From: Methanosalsum sp.
Lineage (GTDB): Archaea; Halobacteriota; Methanosarcinia; Methanosarcinales; Methanosarcinaceae
Assembly (NCBI GenBank): GCA_007127385.1
Contig: SKZM01000081.1
Coordinates: 1-5,115, forward strand
Length of the DNA stretch: 5,115 bases
Direction: 5' to 3'
The notes under the pieces are model-generated. The model was not told the origin of the DNA. It did not search any database and worked only from the letters and a program-made list of their open reading frames with translations. This document shows, piece after piece, positions 1 to 5,115 of the stretch. Each line of letters begins with the position of its first letter. Within the stretch, counting starts at the first letter, position 1. The position numbers and the translations under genes were made by a program.

Positions 1-98
1 ATGCCACTCCAGTCTGAACTGAGATTACCGGAACCACATACCGGACAGGTTTGTCCCTTCAGTATTCTGTGACACTCTCTGCATACCATTTCGGCCAT
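1..98 (-). CDS. spt4: Transcription elongation factor Spt4 / RpoE'' (partial, C-terminus beyond the left edge)
   Basis: Only the N-terminal 32 codons are present, beginning MAEMVCRECHRI and running to DWSG at the edge. The visible part has the four zinc-ligand cysteines of the Spt4 ribbon, C6-x2-C9 and C18-P-V-C21, followed by the family-typical GSGNLSSDWSG stretch. The archaeal protein is usually about 60 residues, so roughly half is visible. Spt4 binds the NGN domain of Spt5, and together they clamp RNA polymerase and raise processivity. The ATG at 98 is preceded by GGAG at 106-109 with a 7-nt spacer; an internal Met at codon 4 is a weaker alternative. The gene starts 24 nt after the rpoE' stop, so the two are almost certainly co-transcribed. 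Identification is from motif and context together. Confidence 0.93.
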   Translation of the reverse strand, partial: MAEMVCRECHRILKGQTCPVCGSGNLSSDWSG

Positions 99-122
99 AT
101 TATTTCTCCAGTTATGTTAGGT

Positions 123-689
123 TCACTCTTTCTTATTCAAATTCTTATTTCTCTCATCCTCAAGCCATTCATACTTACCCAGAGAATGTTGACGCATAGT
201 AAGACCGATTTTGCTATCTCTTGGCTCCCTTTCATTGATACTTACAGCCACAATACGACCACGTATGCTGTCCCCTTCTGAAAGGACCTTACCACTGTTT
301 TTGCTGATCAGCCTGCCATTCTTTCCGTCATATGACATAAACTCATCAGTAATCTGACTGACATGCAGCAATCCATCCATTGGCCCAATACTCACAAAAG
401 CTCCAAATTCAACGATCTCAACGACCTGTCCTTGAATGACCTCCTGTATCTGTGGTAAAAATGTAATGGCTTCAAAGGTGACATCATAGTATATTGCCCC
501 ATCACCTACCAGGATATGGCCTTCACCAATCATTTCCACATCTGTAACAGCTACTATGGCACCGATTTTTTTATCGACTCTGCCTTCCAGGTTCTTCTTT
601 AGTTCGTTTTTTACACATTTTTTGACATCTTCACCCAGTAGGTCCGGTGCGATGCGAACAGTATCGATAAGTTTCATCCTCTTATACAT
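123..689 (-). CDS. rpoE: DNA-directed RNA polymerase subunit E' (Rpo7)
   Basis: This is the archaeal homologue of eukaryotic Rpb7 (RpoE', Rpo7). It forms the stalk of RNA polymerase with RpoF/Rpo4, assists open-complex formation and binds emerging RNA. The 188 residues match the usual family length. The start MYKRMKLIDTVRIAP is characteristic, residues 1 to about 80 form the N-terminal tip domain (including GDGAIYYDVTFEA at about 63-74), and about 81 to 166 form an S1 RNA-binding domain with GQVVEIVEFGAFVSIGPMDG and the closing KIGLTMRQ. The ATG at 689 has GGAG at 698-701 with an 8-nt spacer. The last 20 residues are highly charged (DERNKNLNKKE) and probably a flexible tail. Spt4 follows 24 nt downstream, the standard archaeal arrangement. 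Confidence 0.96.
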   Translation of the reverse strand: MYKRMKLIDTVRIAPDLLGEDVKKCVKNELKKNLEGRVDKKIGAIVAVTDVEMIGEGHILVGDGAIYYDVTFEAITFLPQIQEVIQGQVVEIVEFGAFVSIGPMDGLLHVSQITDEFMSYDGKNGRLISKNSGKVLSEGDSIRGRIVAVSINEREPRDSKIGLTMRQHSLGKYEWLEDERNKNLNKKE

Positions 690-697
690 CGGTTCTT

Positions 698-701
698 CTC
701 C
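698..701 (-). promoter_or_regulatory. Ribosome binding site of rpoE'
   Basis: GGAG lies on the minus strand 8 nt before the ATG at 689. It supports the MYKRM start rather than the internal Met at codon 5. Confidence 0.7.
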
Positions 702-757
702 AGCAAGTTTAATATTTCTGAGTTAATTCTGTATTGATATTTCAATTTTGAGGTTGG

Positions 758-767
758 CTTATATATA
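758..767 (-). promoter_or_regulatory. Candidate TATA box for rpoE'-spt4
   Basis: The minus strand reads TATATATAAG, close to the archaeal TATA consensus, at the very end of the PIN-protein gene (it touches the TGA stop). It lies about 70 nt before the rpoE' ATG. Archaeal initiation about 25 nt downstream would place the transcript start near 735 and leave a leader of about 45 nt holding the GGAG site. The 78-bp gap before rpoE' contains no T-rich terminator on this strand, so read-through from the aIF2 gamma unit is also possible. This call rests on sequence match and position only. Confidence 0.4.
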
Positions 768-1133
768 TCAAGTTGTAGCAAGGCAGTTTTTCTGACGCAG
801 GTAAACGACCCGTATTCCCCTGCTGATAAGTTTTTTCTTCAGTTCGATGTCATTGGTCAGTACATCAGCATCCATCTCAAGTGCAAGTTCTTCTATCACT
901 TCATCTGCATTGCCGGTAACATCTACTAACCTGCATCTTTCGGATAGTGATTTTGCAATCTTTGCAGCAGTCCGATCTGTGCCTTTTGCTTTTTTATTTA
1001 AGGTTTCGAGTTCTTCAATTACTGCCTTTGGGACAATAAAGTCATCATAACCAATTCGGATAAGTTCATCAAAAATATCCACATTGAACTGAGCAGGGAT
1101 CATCAGGCCATTTGTATCAATAATTACTTTCAA
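768..1133 (-). CDS. PIN-domain ribonuclease-like protein (Fcf1/Utp24-type)
   Basis: This is a single-domain PIN protein, about 121 residues from the chosen start. Acidic residues expected to bind the catalytic metals are visible: D6 in KVIIDTN, E40/E41 in VIEELE, D77 in [10 protein letters not shown] and D95 in [13 protein letters not shown]. The C-terminal RVVYLRQ strand also fits the Fcf1/Utp24-like PIN group, whose eukaryotic members cut pre-rRNA; a role in archaeal rRNA or tRNA processing is inferred. The TTG at 1133 is preferred because the family begins at the first beta strand (KVIIDTN), the TTGA overlap with the aIF2 gamma stop suggests translational coupling, and GGGAG sits about 10 nt upstream. 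An alternative ATG at 1166, with GGAG 4 nt before it, would add 11 residues ([11 protein letters not shown]) read from inside the upstream gene. The gene lacks the antitoxin neighbour expected of a VapC toxin. Confidence 0.85.
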   Translation of the reverse strand: MKVIIDTNGLMIPAQFNVDIFDELIRIGYDDFIVPKAVIEELETLNKKAKGTDRTAAKIAKSLSERCRLVDVTGNADEVIEELALEMDADVLTNDIELKKKLISRGIRVVYLRQKNCLATT

Positions 1134-2356
1134 TCTGTGATTACTCCCATTCCTATAAGTCGCCATCTTGCTCCAATACGCCTGCTGATGGCAACAGTGG
1201 ATCCGATTCTGGCGCAGACCGGTCTCTTGAGCTTGACCTCTGCTACATCACCCCTGGCACTGCTCACAACACCTACAGTAGTAGCAGTTCCGACATTCAG
1301 CATAAGTGGTTCAGATGTTTTTATAACTCCAATATCTTCCTCATCAATTACTCCAACAACCCTCTCAAGCAGATGCAGTTCAAGGGTAAATTGATGATGG
1401 GTTGGAGGAAGAGTTCCGGGCTTACCTGCCACCTGTCCGGTTAAAGTATCACTCTTTGTAAGTGTAGGATCAAGTTTAGTACCAACTGCCAGCAGCCCAC
1501 CAGGTGTTGCGTCTTCCACATTTTGCTTGCCTGCAAATATCTCAGTGACCAGAGTTGTTATTGGGATCCATTTGGTTGTGCCTTCACTTTCCACCTTTCT
1601 TCCCGGACGTATCTCCAGTTCATCATCAGCATGAAGAACACCTTCTGTAAGGGTTCCTCCAATAACCCCACCTGCAATTCGATCAATCGGCGTACCGGGC
1701 TTATTTATATCAAAAGACCTGGCAATTAGCATCTGGGAAGGACGATCCATTTTATAGACAGGTGTTGGTATTATATCCTCAACAGCTGCAATCAATGCAT
1801 CTATGTTTGTATTCTGCTGAGCTGAAATAGGGATTATTGGTGCATTTTCTGCAACTGTACCCTTCACAAATTCCTTTATCTGTTTATAGTGCTCGATCAG
1901 TTTCTCCCTTGAAACAAGATCTATTTTGTTCTGTACAATAACTACATTTTTTTTGCCTATGATGTTAAGTGCCATCAGATGTTCCTTTGTCTGCGGCTGA
2001 GGACATTCCTCGTTTGGAGCAATTACCAGTATGGCTCCATCCATGATAGCTGCGCCTGAGAGCATCGTGGCCATTAGAGTTTCGTGGCCTGGAGAATCTA
2101 CAAAGGATACTGTCCTTACCTCTTCGGTTTCTGCTCCGCATTTGTCGCACTTATTTGAAACAGTATATCCATCTGGTAACCCACATTCAGGACATTTCCT
2201 GAACGTTGTATCTGCATAACCAAGGCGGATGGATATGCCACGCTTCATCTCTTCACTATGAGTATCTGTCCATACACCGGACAGTGCTTTAACTAAGGTA
2301 GTTTTTCCATGATCGACATGTCCTACCATGCCTATATTAACACAAGGTTGACTCAA
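1130..2356 (-). CDS. eif2g: Translation initiation factor aIF2 subunit gamma
   Basis: This is the GTPase subunit of archaeal IF2, which brings initiator Met-tRNA to the small ribosomal subunit. The 408-residue protein has every signature. G1 is GHVDHGKT (12-19), switch I is RGISIRLGY (39-47), a zinc knuckle has C55/C58 and C70/C73, G3 is DSPGHE (87-92), G4 is NKID (143-146) and G5 is SAQ (178-180). The two beta-barrel domains follow from about residue 205 to the conserved ARWRLIGMG end. Length is normal and no key residue is missing. The start is TTG at 2356: an in-frame TAA lies two codons upstream, and GGAGGG at 2367-2372 is well placed. The PIN gene overlaps its 3' end by 4 nt, and rpoE'-spt4 follow, a conserved archaeal cluster. 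Confidence 0.98.
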   Translation of the reverse strand: MSQPCVNIGMVGHVDHGKTTLVKALSGVWTDTHSEEMKRGISIRLGYADTTFRKCPECGLPDGYTVSNKCDKCGAETEEVRTVSFVDSPGHETLMATMLSGAAIMDGAILVIAPNEECPQPQTKEHLMALNIIGKKNVVIVQNKIDLVSREKLIEHYKQIKEFVKGTVAENAPIIPISAQQNTNIDALIAAVEDIIPTPVYKMDRPSQMLIARSFDINKPGTPIDRIAGGVIGGTLTEGVLHADDELEIRPGRKVESEGTTKWIPITTLVTEIFAGKQNVEDATPGGLLAVGTKLDPTLTKSDTLTGQVAGKPGTLPPTHHQFTLELHLLERVVGVIDEEDIGVIKTSEPLMLNVGTATTVGVVSSARGDVAEVKLKRPVCARIGSTVAISRRIGARWRLIGMGVITD

Positions 2357-2366
2357 TTTTTAGTTT

Positions 2367-2372
2367 CCCTCC
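2367..2372 (-). promoter_or_regulatory. Strong ribosome binding site fixing the TTG start of aIF2 gamma
   Basis: The minus strand reads GGAGGG, ending 10 nt before the TTG at 2356, within the purine-rich run AGGGAGGG. The strong site may compensate for the weak TTG codon. No ATG or GTG is available in frame, because a stop codon lies immediately upstream. Confidence 0.8.
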
Positions 2373-2429
2373 CTGGTTGGGTAAATGAAATAATTATATG
2401 AAACAAAGTATGCAATCATAACACACCAG

Positions 2430-2477
2430 TGTTTATTTTTAAAGTTTGTGTAATCATGTTATTCATAATATATAAGT
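2430..2477 (-). promoter_or_regulatory. Probable promoter region of the aIF2 gamma operon
   Basis: Two A/T-rich TATA-like elements lie upstream of aIF2 gamma on the minus strand: CTTATATATTATG at 2464-2476 and CTTTAAAAATAA at about 2434-2445. Initiation about 25 nt downstream would fall near 2444 or 2415, giving leaders of roughly 60 to 90 nt. The sequence cannot decide between them. A short inverted repeat, AACAC/GTGTT with a 4-nt spacer (2420-2433), sits next to the second element, where an operator could lie, but it is small enough to be chance. The 269-bp gap between aIF2 gamma and the purP-like gene contains otherwise only the purP terminator. Confidence 0.4.
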
Positions 2478-2580
2478 GGTTTCGAAGAATGGACTCTACA
2501 CTATTAATGTATTTATGCACTTTGCATCTGATATCTCCGGCAGATACAGTTCAGGACAGGAAAAGGTATTGACAGAGATA

Positions 2581-2644
2581 TTAAAAATAAAAATTAAAGC
2601 AGGTGATCAGACTAAGCAATGATTATCAGGTAATTATCTGATCA
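2581..2644 (-). terminator. Candidate terminator of the purP-like gene
   Basis: A perfect 8-bp inverted repeat, TGATCAGA at 2604-2611 and TCTGATCA at 2637-2644, spans the last codons and stop of the purP-like gene. Its 25-nt loop can form a further weak 4-bp pairing (with one G-U). On the minus strand it is followed after a few bases by the U-rich run TTTAATTTTTATTTTTAA (about 2581-2598). Archaeal RNA polymerase terminates mainly on U-rich tracts, so the tract alone may suffice. Confidence 0.5.
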
Positions 2645-3783
2645 AGCCTATCCATTTCAATAGCCCTTCTTATTTCAAATGCAAGTCGACGTCCGGTGCT
2701 CATTGGTTTTCTCCACAAGGTGTTTCCATATGGATGGCCTACTGACATATGCACATTTGTACCTCCTCCTACACGGGGCGCAACATCATAAATGTAAAAA
2801 TTAAGATCTTTATCAACACATGTCTGAAGACAGAATGGCCCTATTATTCCAGGCCTGTAATGTTTCTGTGAAGCCTTTACGTACTTTTCGCTCAGGTTGA
2901 AGACCTCTTCCAGAAGAGACTCCCTTAGTGTTGCGGTATTGTGGCCGCAGACCGTGTACTCAGGGGTAAGCTGTTTTTCGGATAAGTTCATCTGCTGGGG
3001 AGCCGGAAGCCGTACATGCCCATCCAGGCTGGTCTCAAATCTCCAATCAACACCCAGTATTTCAAGTTTGCTCATATCCTCTTCAATGGGAGAATAGAAC
3101 ATATCAAAATTAAAAACAGGTCCTATTATATACTCTTCAATCCGGGCATTATCCAGATCATCTCTGGTAATTGTACCCTGTTTGAGAAGAGATTCTGCCT
3201 TTTCCACATACTCCCTGTATGTACCGGCAGTAAAAAAACCACGTTCAAGCTTTTTAACTGCATGTGGTAGTTTGACCATCACAAGAGTGTCGATATCCTC
3301 AGGATCCTCGATCCTCTCAGGATATGGAAGGTTTGCTTTTTCAAGCAGCCAGTAATAGTCACGGTCAATACCCCGTTCTTCACTTCTCAGCATGTTCCTG
3401 CTGCCTACCAGCGGAACTCTGAAATCATTTTCTATATCCTCTATCCCACAATAAGAGGTAAATGAACGGTTAGGGATAAAAAGAGTGTTTTCTGAAACGA
3501 GATTTTGCTGATTCGGAGAAGCTGTTATTTCCCTAAAATGATCAAAACATATGGAATCATCCACCACACCACGACATAATTTCCCATTGCTGTCCCTTTG
3601 TGCCCTGAAATAATGAGAATATGTCCTCTCCCGTCCATACTGACAGATGGCCAGGGTCCTGAAACCTTCTTCAACAGCACCATCAAAAATATCTAAAGCA
3701 GAATGTGATGCAACAGATCCTATATTTATGTTTTCTGTATCATAATCTTTTGTGATATCAATAATCTCTTTTCTATCGATCAT
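2626..3783 (-). CDS. purP: PurP-family ATP-grasp ligase (formate-phosphoribosylaminoimidazolecarboxamide ligase-like), divergent form
   Basis: PurP makes the formylated AICAR intermediate (FAICAR) from AICAR, formate and ATP, the archaeal route of purine synthesis. The 385 residues fit the family (about 360 in Methanocaldococcus). Visible blocks are ASHSALDIFDGA (25-36), the PNRSFTSYCG segment (104-113), VPLVGSRNMLRSE (123-135), the ATP-grasp lysine K171 in VMVKLP, EEYIIGPVFNFDMFYSP (216-232) and GPFCLQ (315-320) followed by PRVGGGTN (336-343). Two places differ from canonical PurP as I recall it: the GARGGRG-like loop is HAVKKLERG (174-182), and the acidic metal ligand in the VFEMSAR-type motif is D333 in YDVAPR. 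It may therefore be a paralogue with altered substrate. The ATG at 3783 is preferred over the one at 3789, because GAGG at 3792-3795 is 8 nt from the former and only 2 nt from the latter. The gene seems to be transcribed alone. Confidence 0.87.
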   Translation of the reverse strand: MIDRKEIIDITKDYDTENINIGSVASHSALDIFDGAVEEGFRTLAICQYGRERTYSHYFRAQRDSNGKLCRGVVDDSICFDHFREITASPNQQNLVSENTLFIPNRSFTSYCGIEDIENDFRVPLVGSRNMLRSEERGIDRDYYWLLEKANLPYPERIEDPEDIDTLVMVKLPHAVKKLERGFFTAGTYREYVEKAESLLKQGTITRDDLDNARIEEYIIGPVFNFDMFYSPIEEDMSKLEILGVDWRFETSLDGHVRLPAPQQMNLSEKQLTPEYTVCGHNTATLRESLLEEVFNLSEKYVKASQKHYRPGIIGPFCLQTCVDKDLNFYIYDVAPRVGGGTNVHMSVGHPYGNTLWRKPMSTGRRLAFEIRRAIEMDRLDQIIT

Positions 3784-3791
3784 ATACATAT

Positions 3792-3795
3792 CCTC
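3792..3795 (-). promoter_or_regulatory. Ribosome binding site that decides the purP-like start
   Basis: The minus strand reads GAGGATATGTATATG. The GAGG is 8 nt from the second ATG (3783) but only 2 nt from the first (3789), so translation more likely begins with MIDRKE than MYMIDRKE. Confidence 0.6.
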
Positions 3796-3827
3796 ATTGA
3801 TTTATTAGTATCGGGTTAAATTGAATT

Positions 3828-3837
3828 GATATATTTA
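3828..3837 (-). promoter_or_regulatory. Candidate TATA box of the purP-like gene
   Basis: The minus strand reads TAAATATATC within the 94-bp gap after the SpoIIM-family gene. Initiation about 25 nt downstream would be near 3805, giving a short leader of about 20 nt that still includes the GAGG site. The spacing is sensible, but in such A/T-rich DNA this remains a motif-level call. Confidence 0.4.
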
Positions 3838-3877
3838 GGAATAAAATCTGCAGGAAAAGTTTATACGCATGATTATT

Positions 3878-4483
3878 TCAAATCCCGGTCATGATCATAA
3901 ACAAAGGAGTTATGAATGTCTCAATAACTGCAGCAACAAACAGAAGTGGGACTATCCACTTTATATAAAATCTTATCCCTTTGACCAGTTCTTCCTTAAT
4001 ATTTGCATCCTTACCGGACACGGCTTTGAGTGTTTCATACCCTGCTTTCATACCTATAGCAGATGAAATAAGAACAACAGGCAGCTCTATTATCCCATGT
4101 GGCAAAATACCTGCAGCTACAAACATGAAACCCCTTTCCGCAGCTACCATCTGAACAACAACACCAAGTATCACACCATTATATGCAATAAACAACAGCG
4201 GAATGATACCAAAAGCAACACCCATTACAAGAGCAAACAGACTTTTGATCGCATTATTGAAAAATATAAAGAGCATTATCCCCAGCAGTGGAAGATCCTC
4301 TATCATTTCAACCAGCTGATCAAGTTCACCCATTGCTGCTGATGCAAATTCCGGGCTAAAAGACGCATAAATATATCCAGCAATGGCCGAAACTATAAAA
4401 ACAGCTGTTATCAGTATCAATTGTATGCGAAAGGATTTCAGATATCCCTTTTCCTGAAGATATTTTTCATATACCATATTCAT
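3878..4483 (-). CDS. SpoIIM / DUF95-family integral membrane protein
   Basis: This is a 201-residue polytopic membrane protein of the stage II sporulation protein M family. The family is named for a Bacillus engulfment protein but is widespread in non-sporulating archaea, where its role is unknown. Hydrophobic segments lie at about 20-40, 66-86, 90-113, 120-143 and 176-198. Family-type motifs are FFNNAIKSLFALVMG (74-88), YNGVILG (101-107), the GILPHGIIELP block (125-135) and the final ETFITPL (188-194). The H129 and E133 of that block are the polar residues most likely to matter. The ATG at 4483 overlaps the stop of the DUF63 gene as ATGA and has no good SD of its own, which points to translational coupling; Met3 is a possible alternative start. 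Length is normal for the family. Confidence 0.9.
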   Translation of the reverse strand: MNMVYEKYLQEKGYLKSFRIQLILITAVFIVSAIAGYIYASFSPEFASAAMGELDQLVEMIEDLPLLGIMLFIFFNNAIKSLFALVMGVAFGIIPLLFIAYNGVILGVVVQMVAAERGFMFVAAGILPHGIIELPVVLISSAIGMKAGYETLKAVSGKDANIKEELVKGIRFYIKWIVPLLFVAAVIETFITPLFMIMTGI

Positions 4484-5115
4484 ATACCAAATGTTATTCT
4501 AAGAGTATTTCTAATAGCTGGCGAAAGACCAAGTATAATGATCACCATTTTAACGATGTTCTTTAGCTCAACCTCTTCCTTTTCAGATATATATGTGTCA
4601 AGGACATATATAATCAATATTATTGTAAATATTTTCAGAGGGTACATCACAAGAGCAGTGTTTGTGATCTCAATAAGGTATGCAGGTACAACATGCTTTT
4701 CCTGGTATCCAAAAAAATCAACACCTAGGTACGTGGAGCTTGCATCAAGCAGGTGGGACCACATTAATGCAATATTTATCCCGGAACAAAACATCGCAGA
4801 TCCGCTTTTGCAAGATATCCAGTATATTGCATAGGAAATCGCGGTTGCAGAAATAATAACAAATAAAGGTGCTACAGGTACTGATACCATTGCAACAAAG
4901 AACAGGGTGGATATGTTAAGTATAAACCATACAGATCCTGCCAGAACAAGTGGGGTCCTGTAGTCTCTGACCCATCCCATGATCTCCATCTTTTTGGATA
5001 TGATCAGAAATGTCAGAGTTACAATGAACACTAAAAAATATATGTTCGGAGTTATGAGCAAATAGCTCAATGGCGGATCCACTACACCGGCATCTTCAAC
5101 AACCCTGAAAGATGC
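4480..5115 (-). CDS. DUF63-family polytopic membrane protein (partial, N-terminus beyond the right edge)
   Basis: The frame is open to the window edge, with 211 residues visible. A GTG at 5082 could be taken as a start, but the codons before it (ASFRVVEDAGV) continue the family pattern RV-ED-G--PPLSYLL, so the true start lies outside. DUF63 proteins are archaeal membrane proteins of roughly 270 residues with no established function. Counted from the edge, hydrophobic segments lie at about 19-39, 57-78, 80-101, 145-172 and 188-201. A weaker one covers about 109-123. Conserved-looking polar residues cluster in HLLDASSTY (121-129) and EKHVVP (139-144), and the C-terminus LGLSPAIRNTLR (195-206) also fits the family. 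Its stop overlaps the start of the SpoIIM-family gene as ATGA, so the two are co-translated and probably act together. Confidence 0.88.
   Translation of the reverse strand, partial: ASFRVVEDAGVVDPPLSYLLITPNIYFLVFIVTLTFLIISKKMEIMGWVRDYRTPLVLAGSVWFILNISTLFFVAMVSVPVAPLFVIISATAISYAIYWISCKSGSAMFCSGINIALMWSHLLDASSTYLGVDFFGYQEKHVVPAYLIEITNTALVMYPLKIFTIILIIYVLDTYISEKEEVELKNIVKMVIIILGLSPAIRNTLRITFGI

Noticed and set aside
51..281. Plus-strand open frame of 76 codons
   Set aside because: It lies opposite the spt4 start and the rpoE' 3' end, both of which have strong family matches. Its translation shows no domain and it has no plausible SD.
768..1133. VapC-type toxin of a toxin-antitoxin pair
   Set aside because: No small antitoxin gene is adjacent. 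The neighbours are aIF2 gamma and rpoE', and the sequence pattern fits Fcf1/Utp24-type PIN proteins better.
2420..2433. Inverted repeat AACAC-ACCA-GTGTT as an operator
   Set aside because: Five base pairs are too few to distinguish from chance, and no regulator or second copy is visible. It is mentioned only within the promoter entry.
2357..2625. Non-coding RNA or C/D-box sRNA in the intergenic gap
   Set aside because: No paired C (RUGAUGA) and D (CUGA) boxes, tRNA-like fold or long stem could be found on either strand.
4421..4834. Plus-strand open frame of 137 codons opposite the DUF63/SpoIIM genes
   Set aside because: It is the complement of hydrophobic membrane-protein coding sequence. 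The minus-strand frames carry family motifs and an ATGA junction, while this one shows none.
5080..5082. GTG as the start of the DUF63 gene
   Set aside because: The upstream codons (FRVVEDAGV) stay in frame to the edge and match the DUF63 N-terminal pattern, and no SD precedes the GTG.

Overview
The window is a stretch of archaeal chromosome, most likely from a methanogenic euryarchaeon of the Methanosarcinales type. The evidence is archaeal-specific information-processing genes (aIF2 gamma, RpoE', Spt4), a PurP-family ligase, a DUF63 membrane protein, A/T-rich TATA-like boxes instead of bacterial -35/-10 elements, and GGAG-type ribosome binding sites combined with some TTG starts. The genus is not proven by anything visible. 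All seven genes lie on the minus strand, so they read from right to left. There is no sign of mobile DNA, CRISPR, tRNA or rRNA.

Reading in the direction of transcription, the right end (5115 to 3878) holds two polytopic membrane protein genes whose ends overlap as ATGA. The first is a DUF63 protein cut by the window edge, and the second is a SpoIIM/DUF95-family protein. Next (3783 to 2626) comes a single gene for a PurP-family ATP-grasp ligase with its own TATA-like box. It ends in a hairpin plus U-rich tract that should insulate it from what follows. This protein matches the PurP family along its length, but its glycine-rich nucleotide loop is replaced, so its exact reaction is uncertain.

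After a 269-bp intergenic region with the probable promoter(s), the left half (2356 to 1) is the conserved archaeal translation/transcription cluster: aIF2 gamma (initiator tRNA delivery), a small PIN-domain nuclease overlapping it by 4 nt, RpoE'/Rpo7 (RNA polymerase stalk) and Spt4/RpoE'' (elongation factor, cut by the left edge). A TATA-like element just before rpoE' suggests that the rpoE'-spt4 pair can also be transcribed on its own.

The window is mostly ordinary core archaeal genome. The points worth a second look are the divergent PurP-like enzyme, the coupled DUF63/SpoIIM pair of unknown function, and the PIN nuclease between translation and transcription genes.
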